Assembly: GCF_004342115.1 (NCBI RefSeq)
Contig: NZ_SMAC01000026.1
Coordinates: 1-41,793 of the forward strand
Reading direction: 5' to 3'
Length of the DNA stretch: 41,793 bases
Origin: Mannheimia haemolytica
GTDB lineage: Bacteria > Pseudomonadota > Gammaproteobacteria > Enterobacterales > Pasteurellaceae
Notes under the pieces: model-generated
Told to the model about the DNA's origin: nothing
The model's input: the letters and a program-made list of their open reading frames with translations, nothing else
Databases searched by the model: none
In this document: in pieces, positions 8,674 to 16,169 of the stretch
Layout: each line of letters begins with the position of its first letter
How positions within the stretch are numbered: the first letter of the stretch is position 1
Position numbers and translations under genes: made by a program

Positions 8674-9047
8674 TATTCATTCACCTTACGCAATGCGTTG
8701 AGTTGAATATCACGCACCGACTCACCATCAACGGTGTAAGACTCGCTCACATCGGTAGTAAAACAGCCTAAATAAGAGGTACGTTTTTCACTGTTATCCA
8801 GTGGATATTTAGTGAGCTTAGCATTTTTGATATTATCCCAATCAATCACTGTCCCATCTTGAGGCTCAACTGCAGTCACCGAGAGAGTATATTCCGCAAT
8901 GCCTTGCGAATAACCTCTTGCACGTCCGGAACTGTTCATCGTTTTAACCAGCTTGCGACCGGTTACGGTTTTTACATCAAGTTTGGTAATTTCAATCTCA
9001 ACGCCATCTACCTCAAGCACGCAAGAGCCTTCATAAACAATTGACAT
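8673..9047 (-). CDS. Tail tube protein M (Mu gp40)
   Basis: 124 residues, Phage_tail_tube family. The protein is beta-rich: GSCVLEVDGVEIEITKLDVK, TGRKLVKTMNSSGRARGYSQ and YTLSVTAVEPQDGTVIDWDN are strand-turn stretches typical of the tube fold. It follows the sheath gene by ten bases, with AGGGGG upstream of the start. Stop and next start overlap (TAATG). It forms the inner tube around which the sheath contracts. Confidence 0.9.
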   Translation of the reverse strand: MSIVYEGSCVLEVDGVEIEITKLDVKTVTGRKLVKTMNSSGRARGYSQGIAEYTLSVTAVEPQDGTVIDWDNIKNAKLTKYPLDNSEKRTSYLGCFTTDVSESYTVDGESVRDIQLNALRKVNE

Positions 9048-9057
9048 CTAGCACCCC

Positions 9058-10467
9058 CTATAAAATTAACGTAATTTTGTTACGAATAACGTGCAAGCCA
9101 TTAACCACATCCGCAGGGATTTCTAAATCCAAGTAAGTCGGGTCTTGATTACGCACCACTAATAAGCGATTTTTCCACGCTTCCACATTTTCGATTACCT
9201 CTTCGCTCTCAAGCTGATAAAGCACATCTAAAATCTCCGAGCGTACTTTTGCCACAATACGGTGGGAGTTTTTCGCACGAGGGAAACGCAAACGCTGACG
9301 GGTTTGGATTGCCTTACGCACATAGTCAAGCGTACGAATGGTGGTTAAATCCAAATAGCTTGGGTCATCAGTATTCGTCACGTTTTTGGTGTATGTAGTA
9401 ATCGCACGGGTAATCTGCACACGGCTTGCCACCACCTCAATCGGGCTTAAACCGTGATATAATGCTTGGTTTACTTCGCTAAATAACGGTTTCTGCGAGT
9501 CATCTACGACCGTTAAGCCTTTAACTTCAAGGGTATTTAACGGGCGAGCCGGATCTTCTTCACCGGCAATTACCGCACCAAGCCCTGCCGCAATCATTGC
9601 ATTTGATTCGGTTGCTCCCTTATACCAGCCTACAATAATTCGCTCACTGTTAAGGCTTGCGGTTAAGGTTGTGCCGGTGGCATAAGTGCCACGCCAGCCC
9701 ATTACACCAATAGCCGGTTTATCTTCAATCGGGGCAGAAACCGATTCTAAATGGCTACGCAAGGCAAGGGCATTTTCATCATCTGAAAACGGCGAAATAA
9801 TCACGTTATAATGCGTACCGGCAACACTCGCCAACGCCGGAGCAATTAGGGCATTACGCTGACCGTTATCAAACGCACGAGCCTCAAGGGTTAAACCTGT
9901 TGCTGTATTGCGTGTTGCAAGCGTGATTTCATTGCCGATTTCGCCTTTTGCTTTTGAGGTCAGTTTAAGTGTCGTTTCACTTTCCACACTTGCCACCACA
10001 GGGCTATAACTCGCCGCATTAATCACATTAACTAAACGAGCCACAATCGCCTGTGCTTCTTCGCCTTTTGCGGCTGCAATTTCGTAAGCTGTGCCGGCAA
10101 TCGTAATACGCACCACACCGGCATAAGTTACTGTGCCGGTAAAACTAACTTGCCCTGTTGCTGCAATACCTGCCTCGTGGTCTTTTAAGCCCACCACCGT
10201 TAAACGGATTAGCGGATTATTTTGGATTGCTTGGCGAACCATTAAATGAGCTACCGAGCCTTTACCAAATAAATTTTCCGCCTCCACATCGCTAAAAATC
10301 TTTTGCGGAGCAGTAAAAGCAGCCTCACCGTTTAGCATTGGTGCAACAATTAGCACCTCTTGCTCATTGGTCGGCAAGGTGGTTACTGCGTCTTTGTTGT
10401 TGTATTCGGTCAGCACACTTGGTTTGCGAATACTGTTCGGGATTTTCTCAAATTCAATTTTTGACAT
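9058..10467 (-). CDS. Contractile tail sheath protein L (Mu gp39)
   Basis: 469 residues, Mu tail sheath family. The N-terminus is SIRKPSVLTEYNNKDA; the middle has GVMGWRGTYATGTTLTASLN and the conserved YNVIISPFSDDENA; the C-terminal domain contains DDPSYLDLTTIRTLDYVRKA and RVSIL-like end strands. The start ATG at 10467 overlaps the preceding stop (TAATG). A sheath gene confirms the prophage encodes a myovirus-type contractile tail. Confidence 0.95.
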   Translation of the reverse strand: MSKIEFEKIPNSIRKPSVLTEYNNKDAVTTLPTNEQEVLIVAPMLNGEAAFTAPQKIFSDVEAENLFGKGSVAHLMVRQAIQNNPLIRLTVVGLKDHEAGIAATGQVSFTGTVTYAGVVRITIAGTAYEIAAAKGEEAQAIVARLVNVINAASYSPVVASVESETTLKLTSKAKGEIGNEITLATRNTATGLTLEARAFDNGQRNALIAPALASVAGTHYNVIISPFSDDENALALRSHLESVSAPIEDKPAIGVMGWRGTYATGTTLTASLNSERIIVGWYKGATESNAMIAAGLGAVIAGEEDPARPLNTLEVKGLTVVDDSQKPLFSEVNQALYHGLSPIEVVASRVQITRAITTYTKNVTNTDDPSYLDLTTIRTLDYVRKAIQTRQRLRFPRAKNSHRIVAKVRSEILDVLYQLESEEVIENVEAWKNRLLVVRNQDPTYLDLEIPADVVNGLHVIRNKITLIL

Positions 10468-10646
10468 TATTTGCCCCCTGTTTCTTTAGCGGATTTGGTT
10501 TCTTTGACGACAATCAAATCGCCATCCGCAATGCGGCGTTGATAGTAAAGGGTGTTTTCAACCTCTACTGCCTCTTGTTCAATATAGTGATGCGGTCGGT
10601 TTTCTACCGGCACACGCACCCCTTTAGCGGCTTTCACTTTTAACAT
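10467..10646 (-). CDS. Small DUF2635 protein (Mu gp38)
   Basis: 59 residues, starting MLKVKAAKGVRVPVENRP and containing YYQRRIADGDL, the pattern of the DUF2635 family found just upstream of the sheath gene in Mu-like phages. It begins right after the gp37 stop and overlaps the sheath start by one base. Position and composition agree with Mu gp38, whose function is not established; it probably helps tail assembly. Confidence 0.82.
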   Translation of the reverse strand: MLKVKAAKGVRVPVENRPHHYIEQEAVEVENTLYYQRRIADGDLIVVKETKSAKETGGK

Positions 10647-11288
10647 CTAATCACCATCCTTAAATTCTGTTCTAAATGCCGTTTCGGCATTGTTATTCGG
10701 GTCAAAAATCCGATTATTAAAGCCCGACAAATCGCCTTGCGGTTCATCTAGCTTGCCTTGGTACTGCTTAAAGACTTGCTCATTCGGCTCAACCCCTTCA
10801 GGGAATCTACCGTCATCAAGCACATTGCACTCGTTGTAGCTGATTTCAAACTCAATAGCATAAGCAGAGAGTTTTTCTTTCTTCACCTCCGCATTATTCC
10901 AAATCGTGCGGATTCGCTTAGGCTGGATAGGGTGGACTAAACCGTCTAAAGTCTGGTTAATCAATAAGGTTTTCACCGCTCCCAGCAACTGATTAACCCC
11001 CACCTCACGACTTGTTACCCCACCTAAACGCCCAGCAGTCTGATTTCGCATTGAGCGAGTAATAACCAACACCACAAACACATCAGTGGCTTGATAGCGT
11101 TTACCTCTTACTCCCATTGATTTCGCCTCGAACGCCGAGCCACCATAAGAGACAAGACAAGCAGGCAAACGGAGAACATCTAACTTCTCATCGTTAATTT
11201 CCCCGGCATAACCAGCAACGGCATACACCATTTTGCCTAAGCCCAGCGTTAAACGCTCAATCAAAGCACGCTCAATTTTGCTAATCAT
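10647..11288 (-). CDS. Mu gp37-like protein (DUF1834)
   Basis: 213 residues. It shows the DUF1834 pattern: an N-terminal helix (MISKIERALIERLTLGL), RLPACLVSYGG, a FVVLVITRSMRN strand and a later IRTIWNNAEVKKEKLSAYAI segment. It overlaps gp36 by four bases (ATGA). Position between gp36 and gp38 suggests a tail terminator or head-tail joining role, by analogy with gpU-like proteins; this is inference. Confidence 0.85.
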   Translation of the reverse strand: MISKIERALIERLTLGLGKMVYAVAGYAGEINDEKLDVLRLPACLVSYGGSAFEAKSMGVRGKRYQATDVFVVLVITRSMRNQTAGRLGGVTSREVGVNQLLGAVKTLLINQTLDGLVHPIQPKRIRTIWNNAEVKKEKLSAYAIEFEISYNECNVLDDGRFPEGVEPNEQVFKQYQGKLDEPQGDLSGFNNRIFDPNNNAETAFRTEFKDGD

Positions 11289-11710
11289 CGCTTATCACGC
11301 CCCCAAATACGGTTGCCCCCGTTAAAAAACTGCACTGTATTTTCGCCAGTAGCCGATTCTTCCTCATTGGTTTCATCAACCGCTAACGACACTACGCCCT
11401 TAGAGATGTTTTCCAGCTCTTTTAAGCAAAGTTTGTAGCGGTTTTCCACCTCTTCGGTCATCGTTACTAATGATTTGCTGGTTAAATGATAACGAGCCAA
11501 ATCACAGCAAATACGCTTTAAATTTTGCGGTACAGTCTTTAATGGCAGACGGTAACGCCCACTTAAATAGCCATCAATTTGGCTGGAAGAGTCCGCTAAA
11601 GCTACTTCAAGAGTCGCTTCATCAACCACGCCTACCATTTCACGGTCGGTTAGCTCAATGGATTCCTGTTCGCCAATTCGCAAAACGAAATCATCAACCA
11701 ACGCATACAT
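11285..11710 (-). CDS. Head-tail connector, Mu gp36-like (DUF1320)
   Basis: 141 residues, DUF1320. Typical features are the acidic N-terminal helix, DEATLEVALADSSSQIDGYL and the conserved GRYRLPLKTVPQNLKRICCD motif followed by ARYHLTSK. In Mu-like phages this protein occupies the adaptor position between portal and tail. It overlaps both neighbours (TAATG at the start, ATGA at the stop), so the connector genes are tightly coupled. Confidence 0.88.
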   Translation of the reverse strand: MYALVDDFVLRIGEQESIELTDREMVGVVDEATLEVALADSSSQIDGYLSGRYRLPLKTVPQNLKRICCDLARYHLTSKSLVTMTEEVENRYKLCLKELENISKGVVSLAVDETNEEESATGENTVQFFNGGNRIWGRDKR

Positions 11711-12024
11711 TACGCATCGCCCTCAACAACAGGTACAAACTCCAAATAAGGGTCGTTAGCTAATGTGATAATCTGCTCATCAGTTAAATCAGCACGAGCA
11801 ATTTCCACCGCCGTTTCTTTATTAAAACGGTAGCCACAACGACCATATGTTGCCTGTGGGTGGATAGATTTCAGCTTGATTTCAAAGGCGATAGGGTCAA
11901 TCACAGCACCATCATCAGGTTTTGTTTCCTCTTCAGGCGGTTTTGGTTGCTCTTCAACCTTATCTTCAGGTGGTGTATTTTCCTTTGGGTTTAAGGTTTC
12001 ATCGTCTTTTTTCTTACGACTCAT
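11710..12024 (-). CDS. Mu gp35/FluMu HI1506-like protein
   Basis: 104 residues in two parts: a very charged, Pro/Glu/Lys-rich N-terminal half (KPPEEETKPDD) that looks disordered, and a compact C-terminal domain with ATYGRCGYRFNKETAVEIA and LTDEQIITLANDPYLEF. The second part resembles the small domain of FluMu HI1506 and Mu gp35, found between major head and connector genes. The exact role is unknown; a head-associated accessory protein is likely. Confidence 0.72.
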   Translation of the reverse strand: MSRKKKDDETLNPKENTPPEDKVEEQPKPPEEETKPDDGAVIDPIAFEIKLKSIHPQATYGRCGYRFNKETAVEIARADLTDEQIITLANDPYLEFVPVVEGDA

Positions 12025-12072
12025 AATTGCTATCCTCTCAAAAGGGGCGTATTGCTACGCCCGATTAACTTA

Positions 12073-12990
12073 CTATTCTGCAATCTGAGCAGAAACAGCT
12101 ACTTTCAGCACACCTTTTAATGGGTTGCTTGTGCCGTTAATAATATCCGCCTCAACTAACTGGCGAGCTGCATATTCCAATGTTGGCGGCACTAAAATCG
12201 TGCTTGGTCGGATGTTCAGCAACTTGCCACCATCGCCTTTGAGCATACGCATTTTAGCGATAACAGCCATTACGGTTTCCGCATTCAGCTCTGAATTTTC
12301 TACGCGGTGGATTAACTGCCAGAAACCAAAGCCGGCATTACCACGAGCACGCACCCCCCACAGATATTCATCTTCCATAAAGACAGTATCGGATTTTGAC
12401 GGGTCAAACTTGGTTTCAATTTCAGGCTTAGTGCGTTCCTGCCAAATTAACGGCTTAATCGCATTGGTATCGTCTAAAATATAAAACGCAGGCTTGCCAC
12501 TTGCTGCACCGGTGGTGATATTGCTTTGAGTTTTGCTCGTGCCAGTGCCGTCCACGTTTTCATAAACAGGGTGATCAGTGTCGAAAAAGTTCTGACCGTC
12601 ATAGCAAAGCGTTTCTTTACCTTTTGCCAACAAGCCAAATACCAAGTCATCCGGCAATTCCGCCGCACTTTGACCGGCTTGTTGAACAATCGGGGTGAAT
12701 AACCCGACCTGATCGTCTTCAATATCGGTACGAGCCACGCTGACTGTCGATTCAAAGGTTTTATTGTCAATCGACATCGCTTCCGCTTGCATTTTCTTGA
12801 TTTGGCGTTTGCCCACCCACTCACGCATTTTCGGGAATTGACCCAACCAGCCGTAAGTGTTGGTTTTGGTCGAAGAACTAATCTTCATCGCCACCATTTC
12901 CCATTGCGGTTTAATTAAAGCTAAACCTGCACCAAATTCTTTTTTAAACGCCGTATCTAAGGCTTTTAATAATTCCGATTTTTTAAACAT
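12073..12990 (-). CDS. Major head (capsid) protein T (Mu gp34)
   Basis: 305 residues, Mu-like prophage major head subunit gpT family. It starts MFKKSELLKALDTAFKKEFG and has the typical NTYGWLGQFPKMREWVGKRQ, TVSVARTDIEDDQVGLFTPI and FFDTDHPVYENVDG segments. The start codon overlaps the stop of protease I (TAATG). The C-terminus ends LKVAVSAQIAE. It builds the icosahedral shell with the HK97-like fold. Confidence 0.95.
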   Translation of the reverse strand: MFKKSELLKALDTAFKKEFGAGLALIKPQWEMVAMKISSSTKTNTYGWLGQFPKMREWVGKRQIKKMQAEAMSIDNKTFESTVSVARTDIEDDQVGLFTPIVQQAGQSAAELPDDLVFGLLAKGKETLCYDGQNFFDTDHPVYENVDGTGTSKTQSNITTGAASGKPAFYILDDTNAIKPLIWQERTKPEIETKFDPSKSDTVFMEDEYLWGVRARGNAGFGFWQLIHRVENSELNAETVMAVIAKMRMLKGDGGKLLNIRPSTILVPPTLEYAARQLVEADIINGTSNPLKGVLKVAVSAQIAE

Positions 12991-13541
12991 TACTTCGCTT
13001 CCTCTTTGTATTTTTGAGCAAATTCATCTGGGGTTAAGCCCAACGTCTTAGCGGTTGCAATTTCCGCAGCCGATAACGCCACTTTCTCCGCACCTTTGTT
13101 CGGGTCTTCACCCCCCGACTGCGTACCTGCTAAAGCAGGGTTAGGTGTTACCGTTTTCAAAAAGTCGGATAACGCCACTAAATTCTGCTTACCTAAGTTT
13201 TCCGCCCACTCTTTTTGAGCTGGTAATAAACGACCATCAGAGAGAGCAGTTTGAATTAACGCATCACGCTCTTTATCGTTGATTTGCTGTTTTAAGCCGT
13301 TCAGCTCGGTTTGCACTGCTTGCAAGTCGCTTAACGCCACAAACTTCGCCGGGTCAGGGTTATTCACTTTGGCTGATAACGCCACAACATTGCCTTTCTC
13401 TTTGGCAAGCTCGGCATACACATCGCTCAACGCCACCGGGCTGTCGCCTTTGGCTTTCTCAAGTGCGGTCAGTTTTTCGGTAATCTGCTCATCGGTCGCA
13501 TTTGCCGACAATGCAAATAATTTAATTAAGAGTTCTTTCAT
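12990..13541 (-). CDS. Possible internal start for the scaffold protein (Z-like) within gene I
   Basis: Met173 of gene I (ATG at 13541) is preceded by AAGAGGAAAA about 11 bases upstream and would give a 183-residue scaffold without the protease domain. Mu makes its scaffold Z from an in-frame internal start in the same gene, so the arrangement is expected. The seven C-terminal Ala-Leu-Ser motifs all lie in this product. Confidence 0.5.
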   Translation of the reverse strand: MKELLIKLFALSANATDEQITEKLTALEKAKGDSPVALSDVYAELAKEKGNVVALSAKVNNPDPAKFVALSDLQAVQTELNGLKQQINDKERDALIQTALSDGRLLPAQKEWAENLGKQNLVALSDFLKTVTPNPALAGTQSGGEDPNKGAEKVALSAAEIATAKTLGLTPDEFAQKYKEEAK

Positions 13542-14057
13542 TTTTGGATTTTCCTCTTTTGGGGTTAAAAATGGGGCAAACCGGCTAGACATCGCAACCA
13601 CCTCTTGCAGATTATGCAAGGCAGGGCGGTTAGTTAAGGCGGCATTAAGTACCTTAATTACCATTCCGCTGCCGTCTGTCAAAAACAGTGGCGAGAGATA
13701 GCGATAAACGCCGTCTTTAATCTCTTGGGTCGCTTGTGGTGTCCACTTAACATCCGCAAACAAGCCTTCGCCCGAGATATATTCCGCCTTGGTAATCCAA
13801 CCCGCAGCAGGGTTGCCTTTGCCGTTCTCGGCGATGTACAGGGTCTGATGCTCATAATCAATCATCAGATCAATCGCAGTGTTGTTAATATCATCGGCTA
13901 ACGCATAGCCATTCTCGTCACCTACATACCAACGTCCTCCACGCCCGTCTTGAGCCTCAAACCAACCAAAAGGGCAAAGTTGAATACGTCCATTTGCCTC
14001 TTGGTTGAGTTTAAAACTCAATGCAATGGGGTTTAGTTTGAATTTCTGCTTAAACAC
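12990..14057 (-). CDS. Prohead protease/scaffold I (Mu gp32)
   Basis: 355 residues from a GTG at 14057 preceded by GAGG; no suitable ATG exists nearby. The N-terminal half is the Mu I protease: DYEHQT with His70 and YLSPLF with Ser122 are the likely catalytic positions. The C-terminal half (from about 173) is helical scaffold. An Ala-Leu-Ser tripeptide occurs eight times (residues 12, 182, 209, 226, 241, 271, 295, 327) with varied codons. It is the first gene of the head-tail operon, behind a predicted Mor/C-dependent promoter. Confidence 0.9.
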   Translation of the reverse strand: MFKQKFKLNPIALSFKLNQEANGRIQLCPFGWFEAQDGRGGRWYVGDENGYALADDINNTAIDLMIDYEHQTLYIAENGKGNPAAGWITKAEYISGEGLFADVKWTPQATQEIKDGVYRYLSPLFLTDGSGMVIKVLNAALTNRPALHNLQEVVAMSSRFAPFLTPKEENPKMKELLIKLFALSANATDEQITEKLTALEKAKGDSPVALSDVYAELAKEKGNVVALSAKVNNPDPAKFVALSDLQAVQTELNGLKQQINDKERDALIQTALSDGRLLPAQKEWAENLGKQNLVALSDFLKTVTPNPALAGTQSGGEDPNKGAEKVALSAAEIATAKTLGLTPDEFAQKYKEEAK

Positions 14058-14099
14058 AAAAACACCTCAAAACAAATTAATGAGGCTAAAGAATAGAAG

Positions 14100-14136
14100 A
14101 TTGAGAAAAAAGAGTAACGGGGAGCAACTTCCACAA
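14100..14136 (-). promoter_or_regulatory. Predicted late promoter of the protease I/head-tail operon
   Basis: TTGTGGAA (14129-14136), 4 bases, CTCCCC (14119-14124), then a -10-like CTCAAT (14100-14105) or TATTCT (14090-14095) on the minus strand. The block from TTGTGGAAGT to CTCCCCGTTACTC is nearly identical to the one before gp46. It occupies the place of Mu promoter PI. Confidence 0.6.
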
Positions 14137-14255
14137 GTTGCAAATTTTCAGAAAAAAGTGACCGCTTATATTAAGCAAGAAATGCAACCCATTTTAAAAC
14201 GCTTTAAATCCGTTTTAAAAAATTTTAAAAAAGTTGGAATGATAAATCGTACCAT

Positions 14256-14302
14256 AAAAAACAAAAACGCCACAGAGAGCGATTTAGGGGCTATCTGTGG
14301 CG
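14256..14302 (-). terminator. Rho-independent terminator after gene G
   Basis: CGCCACAGA (14268-14276) pairs with TCTGTGGCG (14294-14302). On the minus strand the stem is followed by TTTTTGTTTTTT. It ends the lysis-packaging operon just before the promoter of the head-tail operon. Confidence 0.85.
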
Positions 14303-14315
14303 ATTATCTTATCGC

Positions 14316-14732
14316 TTAATCCAGCAGTTTTTGCCAGTAGGCTTGCACATCGTCCAAAATATCTTGCCTGTCTTGCGAGGTTAATTGTAAAAAAGGTCGG
14401 GCTTCAATTTTTACTTTACGCCCACGCCCAGCCATACCACCGAATTGATGAATAGCAGCATAAGGCTCATTTGTGCCAACAATCGCCGAATCATTATTAT
14501 AATCAGCAGTAATGCTGCCCATTAAATTTTCCGTATCAACTAACGGCGTGCCTTGCCGATGTTTTATACCCAGCCATTTCGGGCGACCGCCCTCATCAAA
14601 ATTCGTCAGCACTGCCGATTCCATCGTACCGGCGATATTCCGCATTAAATCAGTTTTATCTTTGGTTTTAGTCGCAATACGGTTGAGAGTGGCAATAATC
14701 TCATCTATACCGTTAATTTGGATTTCAATCAT
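14316..14732 (-). CDS. Virion morphogenesis protein G (Mu gp31)
   Basis: 138 residues, Phage_tail_S/virion morphogenesis family. Visible family motifs are FDEGGRPKWLGIKHRQGTPL, an IVGTNEPYAAIHQFGG stretch and ARPFLQLT near the end. It is separated from F by an unusual 98-nt structured element, and its Shine-Dalgarno sequence is weak. It is followed by a strong terminator. In Mu, G acts at the head-tail interface. Confidence 0.9.
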   Translation of the reverse strand: MIEIQINGIDEIIATLNRIATKTKDKTDLMRNIAGTMESAVLTNFDEGGRPKWLGIKHRQGTPLVDTENLMGSITADYNNDSAIVGTNEPYAAIHQFGGMAGRGRKVKIEARPFLQLTSQDRQDILDDVQAYWQKLLD

Positions 14733-14783
14733 TTTTTAACCATCTGAGTTGATTTTTAAAATAAACAGGGGTATATTTTAAAC

Positions 14784-14881
14784 AGCCGCTAGAAAAGCGA
14801 TGATAATCTCGAGGATCGCAAGCGACGAGGTGCAACAGACTCTGGACTGTGTGTAGGTGGTTCGAGCCCTACCTAGCGGCT
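14784..14881 (+). other. Cloverleaf-like, tRNA-like structured element
   Basis: AGCCGCTAG (14784-14792) pairs perfectly with CTAGCGGCT (14873-14881), a 9-bp closing stem. Inside are GCGAT/ATCGC, ACAG/CTGT around a loop containing CTCTGGA, and GTAGG/CCTAC around TGGTTCGAGC, which carries the TTCGAG of a T-loop. Read on the plus strand this is a four-arm cloverleaf with T-arm-like sequence. Loop sizes are not canonical and the D-arm is atypical, so it may be a decayed or diverged phage tRNA. The stop codon of gene F overlaps the distal arm. It is antisense to the operon. Confidence 0.5.
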
Positions 14882-16169
14882 AATTAAAAACCTTTGCCCA
14901 CTGCTTATCGCTTACTAATCTAAACGACTGCACAAATATCTCATTATATTGGGCCAACACTTTTATCACTGCAAAATAACGCTTACCGTTCAATTCCGCA
15001 TAAAAACGCCACCCATCACGCTCATCTAATTCTACTTTTAATGGGTTATTAAAAATATCGGGTAAATTTGCATAATCCGATACATCAAAATTTTGCCCCT
15101 CACGGCTATTGAATTGCTTAATCAGCGTATCATCAGAAAGCCATACAGTACCCACTTTGCTATCAATCTGCTTTTGAGTTTCCTCACTTAACCGACCTGC
15201 CGCAAATTTAAAGTTCTGATTGAGGGCATTTCGCACCTTAACCATCTCATCGGCGGAGAGTTTTTTATGGCTGCCTTTGGCTTGATTTACCGCATCTTCT
15301 AGCTTCTTAAAAGCCTGCTTAAACTCACCCCCATTCATTTCCGCCTTAGCAAATTGGTGAGCCAGCTTTTCAGGGTATAAATCCAAATTCGGCTTATAGG
15401 TTAAACGCCCCACGTTATAATCAAACCCTTTATCAGCCAATCGCACCGTGCCGTCAGGCAGTTTAAAACCAATGGTTTCTTCTTGGTTGCCGAGCTTATC
15501 TTTCGGGCGTTTTGCCTTAACTAAGAACGGCTCACTACTACCGACCTCATCAATCCCTTTGCGTTTTAAATCACGCTCACCCAGTGCAATCACCGTGCAA
15601 CGGCAATTAAAGCCGTTAGGTGGGTAAAAGGTCGCCCAAAACGGATCGTCATAACGATAAATTTTGCCGTTTAACGCTTGATGAGCAGGGCGGGTGCGTT
15701 GGTCGCCTACCGCCGAATATTGCCAATAAGGGCGATTATCCACATTATCCATATACCGCTGATAACGAGCCGCAGAATAAGCCTGCTGCATATTGGTACG
15801 ATAAATCGTATTCAAGCGGCGAGGCGTGCCAAAATGCTCGCCAGTTTTCGGGTCGGCAAGTAATTTGCCATCAATACCACGACTAATCGCCTTGTCGTGT
15901 CCATACACCCAGCCTTTCCGCTCAAATTCTGCCGTAAGCGTTTTCTTCCATTCATTAAAGGATTTCCCCTCACGCCGTGCTTTTTCCATCGACTCATAAA
16001 TATCACGGGTCATTTCAAGGCTAGTGAGCTTGCTAATGGTGGTGGCTCGCCCCAATGCAGAATCAAATAATTCCTGCTTAAACACTTTATTCGCAAGCAA
16101 CTTCTTCTGCCGTAAAAACTCAATCGCCTGCTTAGGCTCTAGTCCAATGGCAAAATTAACTTTCTGCAT
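14880..16169 (-). CDS. Head morphogenesis protein F (Mu gp30, SPP1 gp7-like)
   Basis: 429 residues, Phage_Mu_F family. The diagnostic core is TIYRTNMQQAYSAARYQRYM, then WQYSAVGDQRTRPAHQALNG and FYPPNGFNCRCTVIAL, including the conserved C-x-C. The C-terminal 120 residues after GTVWLSDDTL look like a separate domain with a strand-rich RYFAVIKVLAQYNEIFVQSF end. It is a minor head protein loaded with the portal. Its start overlaps the portal stop by 14 bases. Confidence 0.92.
   Translation of the reverse strand: MQKVNFAIGLEPKQAIEFLRQKKLLANKVFKQELFDSALGRATTISKLTSLEMTRDIYESMEKARREGKSFNEWKKTLTAEFERKGWVYGHDKAISRGIDGKLLADPKTGEHFGTPRRLNTIYRTNMQQAYSAARYQRYMDNVDNRPYWQYSAVGDQRTRPAHQALNGKIYRYDDPFWATFYPPNGFNCRCTVIALGERDLKRKGIDEVGSSEPFLVKAKRPKDKLGNQEETIGFKLPDGTVRLADKGFDYNVGRLTYKPNLDLYPEKLAHQFAKAEMNGGEFKQAFKKLEDAVNQAKGSHKKLSADEMVKVRNALNQNFKFAAGRLSEETQKQIDSKVGTVWLSDDTLIKQFNSREGQNFDVSDYANLPDIFNNPLKVELDERDGWRFYAELNGKRYFAVIKVLAQYNEIFVQSFRLVSDKQWAKVFN

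Noticed and set aside
14005-14319. A plus-strand 104-codon frame between the I promoter and gene G
   Set aside because: It overlaps the start of gene I, a promoter motif and a terminator, and its Lys/Phe-rich stretches come from A/T-rich DNA. No ribosome site.
14784-14881. A functional canonical tRNA
   Set aside because: The T-loop has ten bases, the anticodon-like stem only four pairs with a bulged base, and the D-arm lacks the usual sequence; kept only as tRNA-like.
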